Positions 53,821-61,216 of a DNA stretch of 64,000 nucleotides are shown piece after piece (positions within the stretch are counted from its first letter, which is position 1; each line of letters starts with the position of its first letter). The position numbers and the translations under genes were made by a program. The notes beneath the pieces were generated by a model. It saw only the letters and a program-made list of their open reading frames with translations. It ran no database searches and had not been told where the DNA came from. Source of the stretch: a virus; the IMG/VR virus record IMGVR_UViG_3300019762_000001, positions 16,701 through 80,700 of that record. The stretch is one strand, 5' to 3'.

Positions 53821-54327
53821 CTATTGAAACTGGGGGTTATTGAATATCCCCCAATACACTTCATGTCCTTCGGCTATCCAGCCTTCCACGATCTTTAGTA
53901 AATCCTTATCACTACGGTTTTGTATAACCTTAGGGCTTACTCTTCGATATGCTGTAACCAAACAACCCTCAGTGTCTAAGTGGGTATTACCACCATGGTT
54001 TCTTATACCACTAAATTCTATGATACCATCAGTACAGATATACCTACCATCAGAAGTTTCCTCATTATAGAGCAGGATCATGTCGCGTTTAAATCTAGTT
54101 GAGCGGGATACTATTACTCTATACCAACCTTCTGGGATGGCAGTCTTCCTAGCAACTTTAACTCCAATTGCTCTAACTGCATCTTCCAGCTGGTAAGAGA
54201 AATGTTTTCCCTCTACAAGTACATCGCTTAGAGTAGTATCCTCAAAATACTCTCTACGATTAGAAATTATAGTCCGAGTCTTTGCCGGATTTCTTCTTAC
54301 ATCTTCTTCTGAGATTCTTTTTGCCAT
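53821..54327 (-). CDS. DUF5675-family protein, lysis candidate
   Basis: 168 residues. The C-terminal two thirds fit DUF5675: YQLEDAVRAIGVKVARKTAI then PEGWYRVIVSRSTRFKRDM and the key GIRNHGGNTHLDTEGCLV, where His, Asp and Cys are the usual conserved set. Proteins of this family often replace endolysins in phages, though the chemistry is unproved. It overlaps the methyltransferase start by 31 nt. No other endolysin was found in the window. Confidence 0.72.
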   Translation of the reverse strand: MAKRISEEDVRRNPAKTRTIISNRREYFEDTTLSDVLVEGKHFSYQLEDAVRAIGVKVARKTAIPEGWYRVIVSRSTRFKRDMILLYNEETSDGRYICTDGIIEFSGIRNHGGNTHLDTEGCLVTAYRRVSPKVIQNRSDKDLLKIVEGWIAEGHEVYWGIFNNPQFQ

Positions 54328-55331
54328 AGCTCAGTCTTTTTAATTTGTTTATAAAACCATCTTCCTATCTCATAGGGTGGGCACTTAGTTACAGTTACCC
54401 TACCCTTATTTATTGAATAGCCCAGTCTTTCTTCATCTATCCAGATTTTGAATCTGTCTGGTACTCCCTGTATTCTGGCCATTTCCCTTGGTGACATTTG
54501 GTAACCATCTGGGGTGAATTGCCTATTTTGTTTTCTAACGGTTTTTGGGGGATCTCCAGCAAAATTCTTATACACACCGGGAAGATTCTTCATCTTAGTA
54601 CCGGGCATTGACCATTGCTTTTGGTCCCTGTATTGGTTATTCCATATATCTCTTACCTGACCAAGATTTAATTTCCGGCCCTTATAAGACATACAAACCA
54701 CAGTGTCATCGGGCTCCCTAACTTGCCCAAACTCAGGATGTAAAGTGGGCAAATCGTTTAATAAGTCTCTAGTATTCTTTAATTCTTTAACTGGATAGAT
54801 TTTATTTAAAGTGCTAATTACTTTTCTAGAGTCTACTAGAAGTTGCCTATTTACTCCAATTATTACCAATCTAACTCTCGTAATCTGAGAGTTACCAAAT
54901 TTAGATACCGAATCCTTGAAAATGGTTAGCTCATAGTCTTTCTCTATCTCTTCTATTAAATCCGGAGATAAGCTCTCTAACATCTTCGGTAGGTTCTCCA
55001 TTAAGAAAGCCTTTGGTTTATATAATCTTATCGAAGCCCAATAAAGGCTTAGTGATTCATTATCATTTGGGTCACTAAGTTTCTTAGCTCGTGAATATGA
55101 AAGGACAGATGAATGACCACAGTCGGGTGCACCGATGATGATATCGGGTTGAAGTCCATTAAATTCTACAGAATCAAGTTCTTTTACCAGTGGAATGCCA
55201 GGAAAGTTTAACTCCCATTGGATATCATTGGGTGTTTTAAATGCTGTCCTGGGTTCTATGTTGCCCATTAGATATTTTTTAAAGGGGAATAGGACTACTC
55301 CATTACCCCCGCATACGCCAAGTACTTTCAT
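54297..55331 (-). CDS. DNA cytosine-C5 methyltransferase, divergent
   Basis: 344 residues. C5-methyltransferase motifs in order: a short motif I-like start (LGVCGGNG), IIIGAPDCGHSS with catalytic C71 (PDC where PC is usual), MENLPKM (ENV motif, E112), TRVRLVIIGV (QxRxR motif) and MSPREMARIQGVPDRFK (motif IX/X). It would methylate cytosine in phage DNA, for protection or regulation. If the phage uses modified cytosine from the ThyA-like enzyme, its role would need rethinking. First gene of the minus-strand virion block. Confidence 0.75.
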   Translation of the reverse strand: MKVLGVCGGNGVVLFPFKKYLMGNIEPRTAFKTPNDIQWELNFPGIPLVKELDSVEFNGLQPDIIIGAPDCGHSSVLSYSRAKKLSDPNDNESLSLYWASIRLYKPKAFLMENLPKMLESLSPDLIEEIEKDYELTIFKDSVSKFGNSQITRVRLVIIGVNRQLLVDSRKVISTLNKIYPVKELKNTRDLLNDLPTLHPEFGQVREPDDTVVCMSYKGRKLNLGQVRDIWNNQYRDQKQWSMPGTKMKNLPGVYKNFAGDPPKTVRKQNRQFTPDGYQMSPREMARIQGVPDRFKIWIDEERLGYSINKGRVTVTKCPPYEIGRWFYKQIKKTELWQKESQKKM

Positions 55332-55390
55332 ATTTCAGTATTAAATGTTTTGTAATGTGAGATTGGTATTGCTTTCCTGTATGCCCTAGG

Positions 55391-55418
55391 GTAACTATGC
55401 TAGAAATGAACTAGTTAC
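55391..55418. promoter_or_regulatory. Inverted repeat in divergent promoter region
   Basis: GTAACTA (55391-55397) and TAGTTAC (55412-55418) form a 7-bp inverted repeat spaced by 14 nt in the 124-bp gap between the divergent methyltransferase gene and the plus-strand accessory genes. An operator is possible. No clear TATATTTG element was found here. Confidence 0.35.
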
Positions 55419-55455
55419 TAAAATACTATTTTAATCTATAACAAATAAAATACAC

Positions 55456-55848
55456 ATGAACAGAGCAGCTAAATTAACATCTACCCCAAGTTTAATACTA
55501 ACTGGGAAAAGGGAAGAAACAGTAATATTTAAGAAGCGTAACCCTGGATTCCATGGGGAGATTAGACTTGGAGTTCCTTATAGAGCTAGGATGTATGATG
55601 AGACAGGTTCTTCCTGGTTAATTGCTATTGCAGATGTAATACCAAAAAACTTTCAGGAAGATACCCAGGTACTTAACTTATCATTAATGTCTTCTAAATG
55701 CCCAGCCGAAGAAGCTTGGGAAGCTATATATAATCTGGATGAGGTAATGGTGGAGCTTATAGCTTCTAACATATCTTATCCATGTGCTAAGTTTAAAGCG
55801 GAACTAGTATCCGTTGATAAAGAGATACAATTAGAATTAATACCTTAA
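55456..55848 (+). CDS. Hypothetical protein, first of plus operon
   Basis: 130 residues, beta-rich with a central helix (PAEEAWEAIYNLDEVMVELI), no recognised family. It starts the plus-strand accessory operon and is 4 nt from the next gene. Function unknown. Confidence 0.75.
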   Translation: MNRAAKLTSTPSLILTGKREETVIFKKRNPGFHGEIRLGVPYRARMYDETGSSWLIAIADVIPKNFQEDTQVLNLSLMSSKCPAEEAWEAIYNLDEVMVELIASNISYPCAKFKAELVSVDKEIQLELIP

Positions 55849-55852
55849 CATC

Positions 55853-56119
55853 ATGGGATCAAAATTAGTAGAATTAATATTACGAATAGCCTTCTTCCTA
55901 TTCATGTCGTTGGTGGCTATGGCAGTTATGTGTATGGGAGTAATATGTATACTATTGCCAGACACAATCTTCTTAGATGAGGTAAAACAACCAGAACTTG
56001 TTGGGTCATTGCTAATGGCATTAGCCTGTGGTTGGATTATTCTCTATAGTGCATATCACAATTTAAAATTTCCTAAGTCTAAATTAAATATCACAGATCA
56101 TGATGTTAAAGCTTATTAG
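55853..56119 (+). CDS. Small membrane protein
   Basis: 88 residues with two membrane segments (about 9-34 and 46-65). No family recognised. It overlaps the next gene, also a small membrane protein, by 20 nt, so the two may act as a pair, for example in superinfection exclusion. That is a guess from topology. Confidence 0.7.
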   Translation: MGSKLVELILRIAFFLFMSLVAMAVMCMGVICILLPDTIFLDEVKQPELVGSLLMALACGWIILYSAYHNLKFPKSKLNITDHDVKAY

Positions 56120-56303
56120 CCATATATTACCGGTATTAATCTATGGCCTGTCATTATACGCATCCTCATGTTGCGTATCGTATGGGTTAAGGATAGCTAA
56201 AACCCATAGTATGTTTGATGGGGTATCTATTATCCTACTCGGGGTCATAGTAATACTAGGGATAGGTAAAACAATTAAGGATGAGTACTTTAAAAAACCC
56301 TAA
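56100..56303 (+). CDS. Small membrane protein
   Basis: 67 residues with two membrane segments (about 5-27 and 36-55) and a short polar tail (KTIKDEYFKKP). It overlaps the upstream membrane-protein gene and is 2 nt before the next. Function unknown. Confidence 0.65.
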   Translation: MMLKLISHILPVLIYGLSLYASSCCVSYGLRIAKTHSMFDGVSIILLGVIVILGIGKTIKDEYFKKP

Positions 56304-56305
56304 TC

Positions 56306-56719
56306 ATGGAAACACGGATAATAAAGATAAATAAATGTAACGATAATTGCCCTCATCGTAGAGCAAAAGAAGAAACCGATGGTGGGTATTATAGATTAAT
56401 TAAAGTAGTTCCTGGAGATGTACCAGAAGCTAGTAGGGTATGTGTGGCAGAAGATGGGATTATACGTAATATAGATACCAATGAAGTTACATTGAATAAA
56501 CCATTCCCCTTTTTCTGTAAATTATCCCAAGAGGATACTATAATAACTCTGGAGGAAAGTGAAAAAGATGGGTATATGATTTGGTTAGAATACTTGAAAA
56601 CTGGAACACATAGATTCATCATCACTGATAACCAGGATTTAGAAAGTAAATTTGATGAGTTAGTAGATGCATACGAACTTTACCGTCAGGAAATAGACGC
56701 ACACACTAAAAAACAATAA
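56306..56719 (+). CDS. Hypothetical protein with N-terminal Cys motif
   Basis: 137 residues. The start KINKCNDNCPHRRAKEETDG holds a CxxxC followed by H, and further Cys lie at about 46 and 71, so a metal site is possible. The C-terminal part is helical and acidic. Tightly packed in the operon (2 nt gaps). No recognised family. Confidence 0.7.
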   Translation: METRIIKINKCNDNCPHRRAKEETDGGYYRLIKVVPGDVPEASRVCVAEDGIIRNIDTNEVTLNKPFPFFCKLSQEDTIITLEESEKDGYMIWLEYLKTGTHRFIITDNQDLESKFDELVDAYELYRQEIDAHTKKQ

Positions 56720-56721
56720 TT

Positions 56722-56967
56722 ATGGAACTAAAAGATTTCCCAGAAGTAAACGTAAGAATCGCGGAAGACCAACCAGAGTTTGGCACTATTCCCGCATTAG
56801 TAGACAAGAAGACAAATACAGCAACCTTCTGCTTTCAACTGGATCAGGCTGAAAGAGAAAGAGTAATGGACTCAGGTGAGATCTGGTTCACTCAGTGTTT
56901 AAATGCTTTGGGCCAGATGCACCCCATTAGTTGCTCAACTATCAAGGAGGACCTAATCAATGGATAA
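56722..56967 (+). CDS. Hypothetical protein
   Basis: 81 residues, acidic, no recognised family (NVRIAEDQPEFGTIPALVDK then FQLDQAERERVMDSGEIWF). It overlaps the next gene by 8 nt. Function unknown. Confidence 0.65.
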   Translation: MELKDFPEVNVRIAEDQPEFGTIPALVDKKTNTATFCFQLDQAERERVMDSGEIWFTQCLNALGQMHPISCSTIKEDLING

Positions 56968-57478
56968 TACTATGGATAAATATTACATTGGAGCCGATTG
57001 TGCCAAGGAGGGTGAAGATAGGCAAGTAGAAACTATTTGTGTACTAAAGCAGATTGGTGATGGGAAGTTGGAAATGGTTTATAGTTCTAGCGAAGTAAAG
57101 CCTATTCCAGAGGGAGCTGTAAACCACTCATTCCGGTATGAGGTGGATAGGATAAAAGCTAAGTATAATGCTATTGGTATATGTGAGATACCAAAAAAGA
57201 AAACTGGGGAAGAAAGATACCCACTATTACCCGATTTCATGGCTGGGACATTAGTACCAAACAAGGTACTACTAACAGGAACTCCAAAGGGTATCTGTAG
57301 TGCCTCTGAATTTGCTTTATTATATGGGGTAGATTTTGCTAAAGCCCCAGATAACTATATTAATCCCACGCTATGTAGAAAATGTGGTAAGCCACACTTT
57401 TTACGTGATGAGGATGCTGGATCTGATCGAGAACAATATAGGCTATGCCCAACTTGTTTTGAAGAAAACTTCATCTAG
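56960..57478 (+). CDS. Zinc-ribbon protein with RNase H-like start
   Basis: 172 residues. The N-terminal YIGADCAKEGEDRQVETICV strongly recalls the start of the terminase nuclease domain of this same phage (YIGADVATGRSRDY), a hallmark of RNase H-like folds. The C-terminus has CRKCGKPH and CPTCFEENFI, a CxxC-CxxC zinc ribbon. The middle is not recognised. It may be a small nuclease or a shortened terminase-like domain. Last gene before a terminator. Confidence 0.65.
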   Translation: MDNTMDKYYIGADCAKEGEDRQVETICVLKQIGDGKLEMVYSSSEVKPIPEGAVNHSFRYEVDRIKAKYNAIGICEIPKKKTGEERYPLLPDFMAGTLVPNKVLLTGTPKGICSASEFALLYGVDFAKAPDNYINPTLCRKCGKPHFLRDEDAGSDREQYRLCPTCFEENFI

Positions 57479-57485
57479 GATTAAG

Positions 57486-57524
57486 GGAGTACCGGCTAAA
57501 TGCTAGTACTCCACTTCTTTTTAA
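57486..57524 (+). terminator. Rho-independent terminator
   Basis: A 7-bp stem GGAGTAC / GTACTCC (57486-57492 with 57506-57512) is followed by ACTTCTTTTT. It ends the first part of the plus-strand accessory operon. Confidence 0.7.
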
Positions 57525-57577
57525 AGCATATATTTAATACGTTTATAACACTAATTTACTAGTATTATGCTAGTATA

Positions 57578-57583
57578 GAGGAG
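57578..57583 (+). promoter_or_regulatory. Shine-Dalgarno-like site
   Basis: GAGGAG lies 9 nt before the ATG of the DUF4326 gene. Such sites are rare in this window, so this gene may use a different initiation mode from its neighbours. Confidence 0.4.
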
Positions 57584-57592
57584 ATTAACCAT

Positions 57593-57946
57593 ATGGATCT
57601 ACCAGATATATTCACAACCGGAACTATAAGAGTAGTGAACCGGAGAACTCATGCCCCTACGGATCAGGATATTTATATCGGTAGGGGATCTGCTTTAGGT
57701 AATCCTTACTCACATATGCCAGGGGTACCAGAAGCGGGCTTCGGATGTAGGGATAGGGAAGAGGCTATCGATAAGTACAGGGACTGGCTAAGAAGGAAAA
57801 TCCACAGAGAAGATCCTGATGTGCTAGAAGCACTTCAAGAAATTAGGGAGTTGAACAAGAAAGGAGTAGTCTACTTAGTATGCTACTGCTCTCCACTACC
57901 ATGCCACGGTCTAATTATAAAAGAACTATTGAATGAGTCTACCTAA
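57593..57946 (+). CDS. DUF4326-family protein
   Basis: 117 residues and clearly DUF4326: TIRVVNRRTHAPTDQDIYIG then RGSALGNPYSH, CRDREEAIDKYRDWLRRKI and VYLVCYCSPLPCHGLIIKEL, with the conserved CxCxPxxCH cluster. These small proteins are widespread in phages. Their role is unknown, and the Cys/His cluster suggests metal or nucleotide binding. It overlaps the next gene by 14 nt. Confidence 0.85.
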   Translation: MDLPDIFTTGTIRVVNRRTHAPTDQDIYIGRGSALGNPYSHMPGVPEAGFGCRDREEAIDKYRDWLRRKIHREDPDVLEALQEIRELNKKGVVYLVCYCSPLPCHGLIIKELLNEST

Positions 57947-58286
57947 AAGCTTAACACCAAACCGGAAAAAATGGAAACAGATGATATATAAAAGCCCAAT
58001 GAAAAGATACAATGTAAGAATCAGAACCTTCGACTCAGATGGAGCCTACGAAGAAGAGTTCAAACCCCTAGAGAAATTCATTGAAGATAACATAGAGGGA
58101 GTAATCTCAAATGGATCAGGGAAATTAGAAACCCTGGAAGAAAAGGTGGATAGATTAACGCTGACAGTAAGGCAGCTACTCATTACGCAATTCCAATCTA
58201 AACAATTAACTAAAGCTCAGCTACTAGAAATCATCGGGGTATACCCAGACGATAGTGAGCAGTATAAGATAATCAAAAGAATTTAG
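57933..58286 (+). CDS. Hypothetical protein
   Basis: 117 residues: basic N-terminus, a charged beta part (RYNVRIRTFDSDGAYEEEFK) and a helical C-terminus (LETLEEKVDRLTLTVRQLLI) likely to form a coiled coil. No recognised family. A second ATG (residue 23) lies ahead of the folded part, so the real start may be later. Confidence 0.65.
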   Translation: MSLPKSLTPNRKKWKQMIYKSPMKRYNVRIRTFDSDGAYEEEFKPLEKFIEDNIEGVISNGSGKLETLEEKVDRLTLTVRQLLITQFQSKQLTKAQLLEIIGVYPDDSEQYKIIKRI

Positions 58287-58288
58287 TT

Positions 58289-58486
58289 ATGAGTATACAA
58301 TTCAGCGCAGGTGGCATAGATGCTAAGGGAAACCAAGAAGGTATCAAATGTACCAACTGCATCGACTGACAGGTACACGTAATAGGTACAGGAGAAAGCT
58401 ACAGATGCCCAGAATGTGGGGGTACTGGTTGGGTAGAGAACCCAGAATGTGGAACCATAACCTTCGACCCATACCAATACCACTAA
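58289..58486 (+). CDS. Zinc-ribbon gene with in-frame TGA
   Basis: A 66-codon frame starts at ATG 58289, two bases after the previous stop, and ends at TAA 58484-58486. It is broken only by a TGA at 58367-58369 (codon 27). Before it is CTNCID, after it QVHVIGTGESYRCPECGGTG, so the two CxxC pairs of a zinc ribbon lie on either side. TGA followed by C is a leaky stop context. It may be read through, decoded as Trp (IDWQVHV), be a recent mutation, or a sequencing error. Confidence 0.5.
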
Positions 58487-58492
58487 CAGACC

Positions 58493-58529
58493 GAAGCCCA
58501 TTTCTTTCTTGATTTGGGCTTCATTGTGT
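58493..58529 (+). terminator. Terminator of plus operon
   Basis: GAAGCCCA / TGGGCTTC, an 8-bp stem (58493-58500 with 58515-58522), followed by ATTGTGTTT. It lies just after the zinc-ribbon gene. Confidence 0.65.
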
Positions 58530-58541
58530 TTAGTACGTGAA

Positions 58542-58573
58542 TTGCTTTAGGCCGAAGGCCTGCTGCGAAGCAA
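58542..58573. other. Nested hairpin with GAA loop
   Basis: An inner perfect hairpin AGGCC-GAA-GGCCT (58549-58561) lies inside an outer pairing TTGCTT / AAGCAA. The GAA loop is the same as in the hairpins at 53612-53653. Confidence 0.55.
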
Positions 58574-58641
58574 CGTGGAAAACGTGATCAGCATAGGTGG
58601 GATGCGACCGCTACTGATTATCGAGGAAGAGGGGTTCGGGT

Positions 58642-58850
58642 CCTTAACGTATGGGGGATTTTCGAAATTTGTATTTTTGGGGGGGTTCTGGTTTGGGGTT
58701 TGTAGTTGGAGCGTGGATCCTTTTCGGTTTCAGGTTTCAGGTTTTCACCTTTCAGGCTTCAGGCTTCAGGCTTCAGGGATCGCTTCGTTATCACTTCAGG
58801 ATCAGGATCAGGGATCAGGATCGCCTTAACGTATGCGGGAAATTTGTGGT
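58642..58850. repeat. TTCAGG/ATCAGG repeat region with flanking direct repeats
   Basis: Between 58729 and 58800 TTCAGG occurs seven times, four of them in a near-perfect 7-bp tandem (GCTTCAG). Three ATCAGG units follow to 58820. A direct repeat beginning CCTTAACGTATG and ending near AAATTTGT flanks the region (58642-58672 and 58824-58846). Long frames here have GTG or TTG starts and only repeat composition, so it is taken as non-coding. Confidence 0.65.
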
Positions 58851-58902
58851 TGTGGGATCGGCGGATGGTATATGATAATTAAAAAATCTTAGATAAAAAA
58901 TA

Positions 58903-58925
58903 GGGGACAGATTATTTTTGTCCCC
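58903..58925 (-). terminator. Terminator of AT-rich island
   Basis: A 7-bp stem GGGGACA / TGTCCCC, followed on the minus strand by TATTTTTT. It would end the transcript of the two island genes. Confidence 0.75.
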
Positions 58926-59025
58926 CTATCTAAATCTTAAATAAATATTCTTACAATCTGAAATACAATATAACAACTGAATAAAATCAGAAATACATTT
59001 ATTTTATTATTTAATATCTTTTTCA

Positions 59026-59208
59026 TTACACTAGCTTTAATTTATCTAAACTTTTAAACAACATTAATAAACATACAGTCTTTAATAATAGAATTGTAAC
59101 AACTAATAAAACAGTTTGCAAAGGAGTTAACTCCGTATTATTAAATAATTCTGTATATGCTTTTACAATAGCTAAGATTAAAAAGATAGTAGTAATAAAG
59201 TATTTCAT
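59026..59208 (-). CDS. Small membrane protein in AT-rich island
   Basis: 60 residues with two hydrophobic segments (about 4-19 and 31-53) and a short basic tail. It lies in a stretch much richer in A and T than the rest of the window, together with the gene at 59303-59824. It is probably an acquired accessory gene. Function unknown. Confidence 0.6.
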   Translation of the reverse strand: MKYFITTIFLILAIVKAYTELFNNTELTPLQTVLLVVTILLLKTVCLLMLFKSLDKLKLV

Positions 59209-59245
59209 AATATATAGTTTTTAAATTTTAAAAAAAAGAGAAATA

Positions 59246-59279
59246 AGGAGCTTATCAATTGCGGAATTAATAAACTCCT
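59246..59279 (-). terminator. Terminator after island gene
   Basis: A 10-bp stem with one G-T pair (59246-59255 with 59270-59279), followed on the minus strand by a run of eight Ts. It lies between the two island genes, so the membrane-protein gene depends on readthrough or its own promoter. Confidence 0.75.
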
Positions 59280-59302
59280 ATTTGGGCTATTTGGGTGAAT
59301 GA

Positions 59303-59824
59303 TTATGCAATCTTTTTAAATATTTGCTGAATATCAGCATCCTTTATTTTAAAGTTTTTAACTTCTTTTAAAAATGTATCTATTGATGAATACATTTTAG
59401 ATGAAATGTTACAAAGAGACTCCGGGGTGAAATCATTAATCAAATAACAGTCCTTATAATATTTTAAGAATCCAACTATTAAAACTTGTTTGTCAGAATC
59501 ATTTGCATTATTATAAGCGTTTATCATTTGCTCTAAATGTTTTCTAAATTTAGATCTTTGTCCGCTTGTATTTCTTTTTTCAAAATTTAAAGACTTAACA
59601 TGCTTTTGTGCATTCACAAAAACTAAATCTTCTTTTTCAACTGCAAAAACAAATTTGTACAATCCTTTTTGAGAATTTGCATTTGTTGTTTTTACATTAA
59701 GCTCATTTGCTTTTTCTAAAATTGAATCCAAATTAGATAAATCTAATCCCAATAATTCATCGTCTGAAACGTTTACTTTTTTTACGTTTACTTTTGCTGC
59801 TTTTGTGTTTACTTTTGTAGTCAT
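59303..59824 (-). CDS. Hypothetical AT-rich island protein
   Basis: 173 residues from the ATG at 59824 (MTTKVNTKAAKVNVKKVNVS). A frame from a TTG further upstream would put promoter DNA inside the gene. It has a Lys/Val-rich N-terminus, then mixed helices (RNTSGQRSKFRKHLEQMINA). No recognised family. Codon use is very AT-rich, unlike the rest of the phage genes, which points to recent acquisition. It has its own host-type promoter at 59886-59918. Confidence 0.75.
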   Translation of the reverse strand: MTTKVNTKAAKVNVKKVNVSDDELLGLDLSNLDSILEKANELNVKTTNANSQKGLYKFVFAVEKEDLVFVNAQKHVKSLNFEKRNTSGQRSKFRKHLEQMINAYNNANDSDKQVLIVGFLKYYKDCYLINDFTPESLCNISSKMYSSIDTFLKEVKNFKIKDADIQQIFKKIA

Positions 59825-59885
59825 TTTGTTTGTTTTTAATTTGTCTAAATAAGACGTTAATAATAGTTTGTTTGTTTCTTCATTA

Positions 59886-59918
59886 CAAACATACGAAGAT
59901 TTTTTAATTTGCAACAAA
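59886..59918 (-). promoter_or_regulatory. Host-type Bacteroidetes promoter
   Basis: On the minus strand: TTTG, 21 nt, TATGTTTG, matching the -33/-7 consensus of Bacteroidetes housekeeping promoters. It lies about 60 nt before the start of the gene at 59303-59824. Confidence 0.75.
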
Positions 59919-60164
59919 TAAAAATGCAATTATTTTAATTTATTTTCTTATTTATTTTAATTTCAAATTATTAAAATAATTAATTAAAAATTTGGAATTA
60001 ATTAATTTTTTGATTTATTAATATCCTTATATACCAAAATCCAAATCCAAATCCCATCCCGGTTATAATTTCTACGGCCATGATAGCCTCTGGGCCCTAT
60101 TACATTCGAGCTTCTGGGCCAACCTATCCTGATCCTCTTTTGGGGCCCTTGTCCTGGGCTGGCG

Positions 60165-60266
60165 GGATCCCACGTCGGCTATGATAGCGGATCCCAGTTG
60201 TCCCTGACTGGAGCCCTCAGGATCCCATGTAGGCCTGATAAAGGATTAGAGGGATCCTACGTAGAG
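60165..60266. repeat. Iteron-like repeats
   Basis: Three degenerate copies of a unit GGATCCcACGTnGGCnTGATA: 60165-60186, 60220-60240, and a shortened one at 60252-60266. Spacing is 55 and 32 nt, all in the same direction. Candidates for binding of a replication or packaging protein. Confidence 0.5.
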
Positions 60267-60901
60267 CGTTAGACATCCCAACATGTATCCAGCACTCCCA
60301 AACAAAAGACTCCCCAATCAAATCACCAATCCATGACCATAAGCTAAAGTACTATATATACAACTTAGAGAGCGGGGGGGGCTGGGGATGGTTCGGATGT
60401 GGGTTTAGTTTGTTGGGTATGGTATCAGGGCTTCATGGTTCCCCGTGGACACAGGCCTGATAGGTAAGCGCTGATAGTATTGGTTTGTATCTATTTCAGG
60501 TACCTAGATTTCTCTTGTATGTGGGCCATGATCCCGCAATGGTAAAAGAGCTTCCTAGCTTCATGGCCGGATGGCTGGAGTACCATACAAACAAAGGCTT
60601 CTGGGCTGTAGGGCCGGCTAGCAGCCGGGATAAGGGATGCCAGTGTTATTTCAAGCTCAAGGTCAATTAGGTATATGTGTAATTGAATATGTAGAGTGAT
60701 CCCAGTATATGTAGATGGGTACCTATGTTGATGTAGGTATATACGAATAATAAAAAAGGAGAAAAATAAGTAGGTGAGTAGTATATATGTGTAGTTGTCT
60801 TATATAGTTTCTAAGTTGTATATAGATAGTAGTTACTTAGTGGTTTTCTAGATAAGGGTTGTTTTGGGGGGGGGTGGGACGTTTGGAGTGCTGTGGGACA
60901 G

Positions 60902-60930
60902 AATACCCCAGCCTATTCGGCTAGGGTATT
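60902..60930 (-). terminator. Terminator-like hairpin of right-end block
   Basis: A 12-bp stem with one mismatch (60902-60913 with 60919-60930) and a 5-nt loop, just after the stop of the last right-end gene on the minus strand. No T run follows, so it may be rho-dependent or an RNA-end stabiliser. Confidence 0.5.
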
Positions 60931-60956
60931 TGAAGGTAGTATAGCTAAGTGGGTTA

Positions 60957-61208
60957 TTAGTCCCAGTCCTCAATAACCTCCTCTATTGTCGTATAGTTCG
61001 AGGCTAGCATTCGGGCTGATATAAAGGATTCCTTGAGGGTTTTAGCGGTATCTATGAATTCCTCCTCGATAGGTTCTATGTACCACTCATTAGTTACTTG
61101 TTTGATGACCCCAGTTTTAGCCTTTTCAAAGTTCTCGGACATTTGGATATAAATCATGTCTGGAGAAGCATGGTCCTCGGATAGAAATTGAAAGATGTAT
61201 AGTTTCAT
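60957..61208 (-). CDS. Hypothetical protein
   Basis: 83 residues (MKLYIFQFLSEDHASPDMIY), a small alpha/beta protein with an acidic C-terminus. It is 8 nt after the stop of the gene at 61217-61573 and shares its promoter. No recognised family. Confidence 0.7.
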   Translation of the reverse strand: MKLYIFQFLSEDHASPDMIYIQMSENFEKAKTGVIKQVTNEWYIEPIEEEFIDTAKTLKESFISARMLASNYTTIEEVIEDWD

Positions 61209-61216
61209 GGTTATAA

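Larger units (their letters stand above)
59930..60956. other. Non-coding region of about 1 kb
   Basis: Extremely AT-rich to about 60050, then GC-richer with many GGATCC and GGCC words, iteron-like repeats (60165-60266), a G8 tract (60374-60381) and a G9 tract (60866-60874). The only frame over 60 codons (60485-60670) begins with TTG and has no support. A replication origin or packaging site would fit such a stretch, but nothing proves it. Confidence 0.6.

Noticed and set aside
58283-58501. Minus-strand frame of 72 codons
   Set aside because: Opposite the zinc-ribbon gene, which has better composition and operon context.
58729-58820. CRISPR array
   Set aside because: Repeats are 6-7 bp with no spacers of regular length and no cas genes.
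58575-58875. Two plus-strand frames over the TTCAGG repeats
   Set aside because: Non-ATG start or repeat-driven composition, no leader, and both encode repeat-like low-complexity peptides.
60485-60670. Plus-strand frame of 61 codons
   Set aside because: TTG start, no promoter or operon, next to G tracts; possible but unsupported.
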